The position numbers were made by a program, and so were the translations under genes. This document shows, piece by piece, positions 21,701 through 27,000 of a DNA stretch of 27,000 nt. Under the pieces are notes generated by a model. It had not been told where the DNA came from, ran no database searches, and was given only the letters and a program-made list of their open reading frames with translations. Source of the DNA: a virus; the IMG/VR virus record IMGVR_UViG_3300035698_003773, positions 1 to 27,000 of that record; one strand, given 5' to 3'. Every line of letters starts with the position of its first letter. Within the stretch, counting starts at the first letter, position 1.

Positions 21701-23773
21701 TCATTTATAGATAATTGGTTACATGGGTTATTTTATTTCTTTAAGTTCGATAATCGGATAAGGTGGGATAGTGAAGAAGATTATGATCTTAATCAAAGGG
21801 GGTCAAAATATCCGAGGGAGTTGGTTTTTTATAACATCACAGATAAAGAATTTTATTATAGAAGTTGCCCATATTCTGGAAACACATTTATCGGTCAGAC
21901 GTTTGATGGAATTAAAGAAATATTACACCCAACCACATTTTATGATGTTGGTGTAAGAGATGAGTTTTTAAATGAAATATGTTTAGATCCAAGAGTCGAC
22001 CCAAACTGTTCTGTCGTTAGGGACATTTCAAATACATCCTACCAAGATCCTGGAACAGTGGTGGAACACGCCATTAATTATCGTTTAGATGTGACTGACG
22101 GAGAGTTCGATGTTGATGATTTCTTTAGTGGGTCAAATTATGGGTCAAATATAAAGGTGTTTGATGGCGACGTTACCCAATTAATGTCAATTAATTGTGA
22201 GACAGGAATCGAGGCGTTTGATTTAGACACCCCACATTATTTTATGTATAACGGCGAGCTTATGGATCCCGAAACCCCTACATTTGATGACTATTTTAAA
22301 GGTGGTGGATTTACTTTTGGTCCAGTACCAATTGATTTAAAACTTGATAGTAATGGGGCATATATCAGAAGTTGCTTAAATTCTCGCCTTGGTGATTATA
22401 GTCAGAAAGTACCCTTTTATTTGTGGGATAAGGGTGCCGAAGGATTTGGCCCATATAATACTACCACATCAGACGACCAAGCGTGGGATAAGACCGAAAT
22501 TGGACATATGAGATTACAAAGATTATTTTCAGTGAGCGGAACGACTACTGCCGATCTTCTGAACTCCAATTATGTGATGAAAGATAATGAAGAAGAATAT
22601 CTTTTGAGACCTATGACAATTGACCACCCAGATTACTGGTTTAATGGTGATTATGAAGATTCTTTGGAACGATTTGAAGTTATTGAATATCATAATAATC
22701 CAGCAGTTGACACATCAATAGGGGCGGCTCAGGCGGCAGGATATATAGAGGGTAACTTATGGTTGGCCGTAGTGTCTGGATCAAAATCAGATCCACAGTC
22801 GGGTTACCTTTATGTTGTTGTCAATAGTACGTGGACAGTACAATCTGAATCGTATTTTAAGGGGGTATATGAAACATTCTTACCAGAAACCGCACTAAAT
22901 TACGTGGGTAACAAACAAGTCCTCTCAACACCATTTTTATTCTATTTCGGAATTAGACCAGGAAAAACCGCAATAGATTTATTAACAAAATATTTTGGTA
23001 CTAAAGGGGCGTTTGCAACAACCGCAATAGATTGTCCGACGTATGGCGCCACACCAACACCATCCCCAACTCCGGCGTCATCTCAATTACCTGAGCCAAC
23101 CCCACTACCGACTGGGGCGTTTGTCACACCAACACCATCCCCAATTTATGGTAACCTATATTATCAAAACGACACATATGGAAATACTGGCACGGAGGAC
23201 GCAACTATTTACCATCCGGCTTACTCCACGTTTACCGTTATGGATAACGATACAGATATAACACTGGCTGGTAGTATTTCCAGTAGCCCATTAGGTGTTC
23301 GAGTAATGAAACCAGGAGCAACTGAATATGATCTAGCCGATGGGGCGGTATTAATACCACATCGTAGAACTAAAAACACAAGTGGTTCTTGGAGTACATT
23401 AACGGGAGTTCCAAATTATCTTTCTACCGATTATAGTTGTGATTTTGGTACATATGATTATTTGATAGAAATTTGGACGCCAGGAACACCAACACCCCCA
23501 ACTCCAGAGATATTTGGATATTGGGACACCACATTTGGATCTGAAGCTCTGGCATGTGCCCAATATTATCCTAACGAAAATTCTTATTTATGCCCCGCTG
23601 GAACAACAACACCAGTTGTTGGTAATTATTTATACTTGAACTCAGATTGTACATCAGGATTACCATATGCGGGGTATAATCAATGGTATATGTTATATTA
23701 TAACGGAACTAAATGGGCCGTTCAAACCTCAAATACGGGTTCGGGTTATATATCCGCAATAAGTTCTTGTTAA
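18770..23773 (+). CDS. Giant virion protein, probable tail-tip / fibre-network protein
   Basis: 1,667 aa; function not recognised overall. Near the N-terminus a carboxypeptidase-regulatory / Cna-B-like fold is suggested by EYGVVVGRVSANDGFGIPNAK and, after an insertion, by VKTNDAGDFMIWGVPIGVQT. Residues 521-541 are strongly hydrophobic (FSLLLAQVILFVQYIFAIILV), continue as an amphipathic stretch to about 552, and lead into a basic segment (LKRWRPLQRIGERF). The bulk (about 600-1420) is rich in Tyr, Asp and Gly, like tail structural proteins. A Pro-Thr linker (about 1423-1462) precedes a small domain, then a second linker (about 1570-1580), then a Cys-flanked C-terminal module (to 1667) ending in ISSC. 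It follows the TnpB element and leads into two further tail-like genes. There is no Shine-Dalgarno sequence; the leader has TATTTATA at 18756-18763. Confidence 0.72.
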   Translation: MTQKHRINTNIGRDQKVSVEINQSWDLMEILSLKFSQKDVFASGNCSEYGVVVGRVSANDGFGIPNAKVSIFIPQDTMDADDPVISALYPYQEISDVDENGYRYNLLPERQQHSGHAPTGTFPDQQDILTREEVLEVFESYYKYTVKTNDAGDFMIWGVPIGVQTIHVDLDLSDIGCFSLRPYDFIKKGYGIDDFERYYQFKSSSDIAGLPQIVTFDRSIEVYPLWGNEDLCEIGISRTDFDLSDKGIKIEPISLVLLSTVTDDSSDAVKRNGKIRKNTGYKCNIQTTGGQIECVRQTGQQVYGSDGETVYPELEYFNISEVINEDGVAMVPIPMNLEYVYTNEFGEEEITNNPNKGIPTTTVTRFRFSLDYKSSKIATAKYLVPNIREFNPSSTGENDKYEYQESMVTSYMFSDVFEDYLTIPTGSTITLSSTNYGTTEKDHKKDLMLGTNNDGIPEDYFYKFVYGKVYTVSSFQGTHYETARRDAFLGIKQIRPAEDEDCASQTNYIPTNFGFKNRTKFSLLLAQVILFVQYIFAIILVKFAEVFGAFLYRVGVQMYNVTILKRWRPLQRIGERFQDMGYRIQDRFTKILPLTIYPDCEECTSDDDAFTTDSSYIDNYCRMGELGMNVIVDNGTVYAYTPLYNPAFYYTGSTPSYLSNGDDPYNGLFPEDTAQDIEDLCSGKTPVSFWDLRDMDDETVVPITPDYRTEQFFAQMYSFREDWDQPSIVSGSTGFGEVTLFFNDRASPYDRPEDTIMNYGNPGAWGTDTLYIQKTYAEWLELTGMDLETDSDLVDWINDERDLNIVLRLYNKDWPKNTPDDSGGLDIETGCEKYDKMYNETVTLGYIWSSGSTYGSFLQPWNPTGIPESVENVASYSDAPGFLEFLPDTIPVAPYANLMSTLVGNSSTGRMPFKLFFKKIGLQVYDRKTKSGLSEFRDGIFTIIPVISGKSYSVKFLQEWYRRKRIGLTFCGGVVNYSFIDNWLHGLFYFFKFDNRIRWDSEEDYDLNQRGSKYPRELVFYNITDKEFYYRSCPYSGNTFIGQTFDGIKEILHPTTFYDVGVRDEFLNEICLDPRVDPNCSVVRDISNTSYQDPGTVVEHAINYRLDVTDGEFDVDDFFSGSNYGSNIKVFDGDVTQLMSINCETGIEAFDLDTPHYFMYNGELMDPETPTFDDYFKGGGFTFGPVPIDLKLDSNGAYIRSCLNSRLGDYSQKVPFYLWDKGAEGFGPYNTTTSDDQAWDKTEIGHMRLQRLFSVSGTTTADLLNSNYVMKDNEEEYLLRPMTIDHPDYWFNGDYEDSLERFEVIEYHNNPAVDTSIGAAQAAGYIEGNLWLAVVSGSKSDPQSGYLYVVVNSTWTVQSESYFKGVYETFLPETALNYVGNKQVLSTPFLFYFGIRPGKTAIDLLTKYFGTKGAFATTAIDCPTYGATPTPSPTPASSQLPEPTPLPTGAFVTPTPSPIYGNLYYQNDTYGNTGTEDATIYHPAYSTFTVMDNDTDITLAGSISSSPLGVRVMKPGATEYDLADGAVLIPHRRTKNTSGSWSTLTGVPNYLSTDYSCDFGTYDYLIEIWTPGTPTPPTPEIFGYWDTTFGSEALACAQYYPNENSYLCPAGTTTPVVGNYLYLNSDCTSGLPYAGYNQWYMLYYNGTKWAVQTSNTGSGYISAISSC
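23050..23144 (+). repeat. Exact 20-base direct repeat in a Pro-Thr linker
   Basis: The same 20 bases occur at 23050-23069 and 23125-23144, 75 bases (25 codons) apart and in frame. They encode the TPTPSP core of the linker. Such repeats can recombine and change linker length or swap the domain that follows. Confidence 0.85.
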
Positions 23774-23780
23774 AAATTAA

Positions 23781-26042
23781 ATGAAAAAGAAACAAATAAT
23801 ATCACCTAATTTAAGATACGAAAACGCACCAGCAGTTGACATGTCTTTGCGCGTCGGATTAGAAGAGGACAAATCACTTCTAAGAACCGATGATAGGGAT
23901 GTTGTTTTGGACCTAGCTGAACAGTTTGCAACCGAAAGGGCTAATAGTAAAAGATATAAGTTCTATGGGAAAATGAAAATGATTTTCAGAAACCTATATC
24001 TTGGAACAACACCTTATTCGTATTTAGAACCAAAATTAGCGTTAGCTAGTGATGGGTCGGATAATTGTTTTGCTGGTTACTTACCATATGATGAATTTTC
24101 ATTTCTGAGAAAAGAATTAGACCGTGAAGTTATTACTACCGAATCGGTAGATACGTTGGGGGAATTTAACGGGTTCAATATCGCAAGATCGGGGTCAACA
24201 TGGGAACATGTGGAAATCACCACGGAAAACGCCCCTCTATTTAATTGGAACCTTTATTTAACGTATGTGTCTGAACATGATACGGGGTTCACTATGAATT
24301 ATACGATAACTGGAGAGACCTCCGCAACATTTACCCCCGTACTTGATTTTGTGAGTGGCGATGGGATACCATTTAGGGTTGCGAAAGTGGGAGATCAGTC
24401 ATTCGTTCTTACAAGCCCAGTAAAACATGGTATCTCTCAAGGCGAATATATTTTTATCGATGAAATTCCAACTCCATTTTATGTAAACTCTGTTGGAAAC
24501 ACGGTTTATCGATCTGACGATTATGTTTTAACGATATCGAAAGCAGAGGTGGGTGGTTATGACCTTAATGGTTTGGTCACAGGTAGACGATGCACCGATG
24601 TTAATGATACGGCTAATTCCACATCAGAGTATTACGTACACAAACACACAGTTTTAGATGAGGTCACAGACCATATCTTGGACAAAGTTGGGTTCGAGTC
24701 CCCAATTTGGGAAGATGAGAAAAAACTATTATATGAAAATAGTGTGGGTACAAACGATGTTGTCGTTGAAAGAAATAGAATGGAAGCGGTTTTATTTGAC
24801 CATTTCACACCATTTGTGTTAAGTGGTATCACAAATAATTTAGGTTATCCCCCAACTGACATTTATACAAGTGTTATTTTTAGAAACCGCAATGGTTATT
24901 TTGAGTATCCACCAAAAGTTGGATATTCATTCCATTTTCACGACACTTGGATAGATGAACATTTTTCTGGGGTCACGGCATGCGAGACGGGTATTACAAC
25001 ATCAAGTATTCTTTTAGATTCAATCAGGTTTTATCCTGGGAATGTGATCCCAATTGGAACAATATTACATGGTGCATTCGTTGAATATGACCCCAAAGAA
25101 ATGAAAGAACGAATCATTTCCGAAGCATTTCATAAAATTGTGAATCCCACGACCATCTTCAATTATGGACAAGATTTACCTGCAACATTATCAGGGGCGT
25201 CGGCCACCAATATGGTGGGATTATATTATCAACCCCACTATCGATTCAAGGTACGAGAATTATCACCATACACAGAGACATCGAAGACGGATAAAATTGT
25301 TAATCTACCAGAAAACGCTCGATATTTTCAGGATGAAAAACTATGGAGATGGAGAGATTTATATGATGAAGGTTATGTAGATCCGGATGGATTTGGAACA
25401 GATTACCCATATATGAACGACATTCATTATGTTCACAAAGATATTAATTTCTATTTAAGAAACGAACAAATTTACACGAATAAGAAAGACGACATTATTG
25501 AATTCAATAAGAGTAAATCGAGTGAGAACTGTGCTAAATCAGCACCTGGCGTTCCAGTAAACATTGATGTGAATCCAACACCAAGTAACACCCCATCAAA
25601 TACTCCACCTGTAACACCAACAACAGTCGCCCCCACACCGTCTGCAACGTGTGCTCGACCTGGAGGGTTAACCACATATAATTTCAATTCTAGTGACACG
25701 GAACATCCATTTTACTTCGCCTCGTTAATAGAGGCTTGTGCCGCACTTACTGAATGGCCATCATATCCATTTACACCAGCCCCACATGGAACGGTTTCTC
25801 AGGATGCCCAGTCGGTTAACCTCTCAGTTGGACGAACGGTATATAATTTATCAAGTGGCACTTGTGAACTTAAGCCAGATGGATATTATATTGTTATATC
25901 GGGAACAACAATTGGTGTTCTTCATGTGGTGGATGGACTTATTGTGGCATATCCAACAAACTGTCCAAACCCAACACCATCGATAACCCCAACGCCATCA
26001 CCAACGATAACACCCACACCCACACCAAGCCTATGTCCATAA
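23781..26042 (+). CDS. Large tail-associated protein with Pro-Thr linkers and Cys-flanked C-terminal module
   Basis: 753 aa; no family recognised. The N-terminal ~590 residues are beta-rich and look structural (LRYENAPAVDMSLRVGLEED; YFEYPPKVGYSFHFHDTW). A Pro-Thr/Ser linker (about 598-622, NPTPSNTPSNTPPVTPTT) is followed by a ~105-residue module with CARPGGLTTYNF, IEACAALTEW, SVGRTVYNLSSGTC and a final TNCP. It resembles the C-terminal module of the preceding gene: an ACA near the start, then VG..LY/VY, C, GY and a final C. The protein ends inside a second Pro-Thr run (about 730-753, ending PTPSLCP), with no domain after it. The gene starts 7 bases after the previous stop, and its TAA overlaps the next ATG. 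Host-binding or tail-fibre function is inferred. Confidence 0.68.
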   Translation: MKKKQIISPNLRYENAPAVDMSLRVGLEEDKSLLRTDDRDVVLDLAEQFATERANSKRYKFYGKMKMIFRNLYLGTTPYSYLEPKLALASDGSDNCFAGYLPYDEFSFLRKELDREVITTESVDTLGEFNGFNIARSGSTWEHVEITTENAPLFNWNLYLTYVSEHDTGFTMNYTITGETSATFTPVLDFVSGDGIPFRVAKVGDQSFVLTSPVKHGISQGEYIFIDEIPTPFYVNSVGNTVYRSDDYVLTISKAEVGGYDLNGLVTGRRCTDVNDTANSTSEYYVHKHTVLDEVTDHILDKVGFESPIWEDEKKLLYENSVGTNDVVVERNRMEAVLFDHFTPFVLSGITNNLGYPPTDIYTSVIFRNRNGYFEYPPKVGYSFHFHDTWIDEHFSGVTACETGITTSSILLDSIRFYPGNVIPIGTILHGAFVEYDPKEMKERIISEAFHKIVNPTTIFNYGQDLPATLSGASATNMVGLYYQPHYRFKVRELSPYTETSKTDKIVNLPENARYFQDEKLWRWRDLYDEGYVDPDGFGTDYPYMNDIHYVHKDINFYLRNEQIYTNKKDDIIEFNKSKSSENCAKSAPGVPVNIDVNPTPSNTPSNTPPVTPTTVAPTPSATCARPGGLTTYNFNSSDTEHPFYFASLIEACAALTEWPSYPFTPAPHGTVSQDAQSVNLSVGRTVYNLSSGTCELKPDGYYIVISGTTIGVLHVVDGLIVAYPTNCPNPTPSITPTPSPTITPTPTPSLCP
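25571..25653 (+). repeat. Pro-Thr/Ser-coding low-complexity linker
   Basis: CCA/ACA/ACC-rich sequence encoding NPTPSNTPSNTPPVTPTTVAP joins the structural N-terminal part of the 753-aa protein to its Cys-flanked module. Confidence 0.75.
25967..26036 (+). repeat. Terminal Pro-Thr-coding tract
   Basis: Repeats of (A)C(A)CC(A) encode NPTPSITPTPSPTITPTPTP, immediately before the stop of the 753-aa protein. Its sequence is close to the Pro-Thr tract of the next gene (from about 26871), a possible site of recombination between the two. Confidence 0.75.
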
Positions 26043-27000
26043 TGAAGATATTACGATCAGATACAGACAAGACTATTCTTTTAAATAGTGAAACTAATTT
26101 CGGTACGGATTTGGGATGGGAGGAGAATTTTCAAGAATTTGAACAGGAGACTTTAAAATCAATCATCAATCCAGCCGAGAATTTTGAAACTGTTAGGTAT
26201 GTCCATAGCGGGTATACAAGTGATACGGGTATATATCAACATGATATTTGGTTTGAATTTTATTTTGCTAATTACACTGGTGGAACAGATGGTGGTTTAA
26301 ATTACGAACTTGTTGGTTTATCCGCAGAAGATAATTCTAAATTATTAAGGTCTGATGAAACAAGTTTTTTCAGATTGGAATTTTATAAGGTACCAGTCGG
26401 GGAAAATCCAAATAGTACGAATAGAAAATTAGTTTTTACGAAAAATCTCCCAATTCCATTTGGCGAAGAGGTTTTCTACACACCTATCACTCGAAATATT
26501 TATGTTCCCGTGTTTGTGGGGTCAAATTATAGAAACAAAGAGAATATGTATCTATATTGGTTCCAAGATGATTCGGTTTTGGATGGAACACTACTTTCTG
26601 GTGACACGTTTTATATGACCACAAAATTTTATAACACAATTGATGGTACGAGTATTGCGTTTTTAAATAAACCGAAAAATGTTTCTGAACAGATCGTTGA
26701 AGAGGACGATATGTACTTTAAAATGGTACTTAATCGGGACGACTATTCATATGTAATATATAGTGGAAATACTGACTGGTTAGTTACACATAGAGTTGGT
26801 GAGAGTACCTCCACAACACCGATTAAATGTTTCGCAGCTAATGCGTCGAGTAGTTCACTTGACCCATATATGCCCCCAACACCGAGTATTACACCAACGA
26901 TGACTGTTACACCAACCCAGACACCGACTATTACGCCAACCACTACGATAACACAAACACCAACCCATACGCCAACCCAGACACAAACACCAAGTATTAC
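26042..27000 (+). CDS. Tail-associated protein with Pro-Thr tract (3' end outside window)
   Basis: The frame opens at ATG 26042, whose A is the last base of the previous stop codon, and stays open to the window end (319 full codons). The N-terminal ~275 residues are beta-rich with many aromatic residues (IYQHDIWFEFYFANYTGG, NMYLYWFQDDSVL, DDMYFKMVLNRDDYSYVIY), as in small receptor-binding or carbohydrate-binding folds, but no family is recognised. From about residue 278 a Pro-Thr tract begins (PPTPSITPTMTVTPTQTPTI) and is still running at the window end, so another module probably follows outside. The overlapping ATG suggests translational coupling with the 753-aa gene and a shared role at the tail tip. 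Confidence 0.75.
   Translation, partial: MKILRSDTDKTILLNSETNFGTDLGWEENFQEFEQETLKSIINPAENFETVRYVHSGYTSDTGIYQHDIWFEFYFANYTGGTDGGLNYELVGLSAEDNSKLLRSDETSFFRLEFYKVPVGENPNSTNRKLVFTKNLPIPFGEEVFYTPITRNIYVPVFVGSNYRNKENMYLYWFQDDSVLDGTLLSGDTFYMTTKFYNTIDGTSIAFLNKPKNVSEQIVEEDDMYFKMVLNRDDYSYVIYSGNTDWLVTHRVGESTSTTPIKCFAANASSSSLDPYMPPTPSITPTMTVTPTQTPTITPTTTITQTPTHTPTQTQTPSI
26871..27000 (+). repeat. Pro-Thr-coding tract running off the window
   Basis: Forty-plus codons of ACx/CCx/ATx encode alternating Thr and Pro with Ser, Ile, Gln and His. This is the longest of the Pro-Thr tracts in the three consecutive tail genes. The complementary strand is open for 66 codons here only because of this composition. Confidence 0.8.

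Noticed and set aside
22980-27000. CRISPR-like array suggested by repeated CACCAACACC units
   Set aside because: Repeats are irregular, in frame and encode Pro-Thr linkers; there are no evenly spaced unique spacers.

Overview
The window reads as part of the genome of a large contractile-tailed (T4-like, myovirus-type) bacteriophage. It is AT-rich and tightly packed, and every gene lies on the + strand. T4-type signature proteins are recognisable: a gp32-like single-strand binding protein, a UvsX/RecA recombinase, an RNase H-type 5'-3' nuclease, a gp41/DnaB-type helicase, and gp25-like and gp6-like baseplate wedge proteins. Most starts lack a Shine-Dalgarno sequence and sit in A/T-rich leaders (only 8902-8906 and 10696-10700 are clear AGGAG sites). 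That style is usual for Bacteroidetes hosts and their phages, so such a host is a reasonable guess but is not proven here.

Layout. (1) 1-5639, first structural block: the 3' part of a giant tail or baseplate-hub-like gene cut by the window start, a 65-aa protein and a 217-aa Pro/Ala-rich coiled-coil protein. (2) 5640-5821: intergenic region with a GC-rich palindromic patch and a strong hairpin terminator (5741-5767). (3) 5822-15101, DNA replication and nucleotide block: SSB, recombinase split by an intein, 98-aa unknown, FEN/RNase H nuclease broken by a one-base frameshift at an A7 run, 148-aa unknown with an internal duplication, replicative helicase, class II (B12-dependent) ribonucleotide reductase, 66-aa unknown, then a second hairpin terminator (15132-15161). 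(4) 15183-17466, baseplate wedge genes gp25-like and gp6-like. (5) 17467-18769: an IS200/IS605-type TnpB gene without TnpA, with structured flanks and a probable guide-RNA (omegaRNA) scaffold at its right end. (6) 18770-27000: three consecutive large virion genes (1667 aa, 753 aa and one running off the window) linked by a shared habit of Pro-Thr linkers and small Cys-flanked C-terminal modules, probably tail-tip or fibre proteins.

How it fits together. The replication block would supply strand binding, recombination, flap/primer removal, helicase and dNTP synthesis. It sits between two structural blocks and is bounded by terminators, so it probably forms its own transcription unit. Three selfish or unstable features lie in or beside core genes: a class 3 intein with a LAGLIDADG endonuclease in the recombinase P-loop, the A7 frameshift in the nuclease, and the TnpB element between two baseplate/tail genes. 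No intergenic stretch exceeds about 185 bases, and I found no tRNA, rRNA or CRISPR array.
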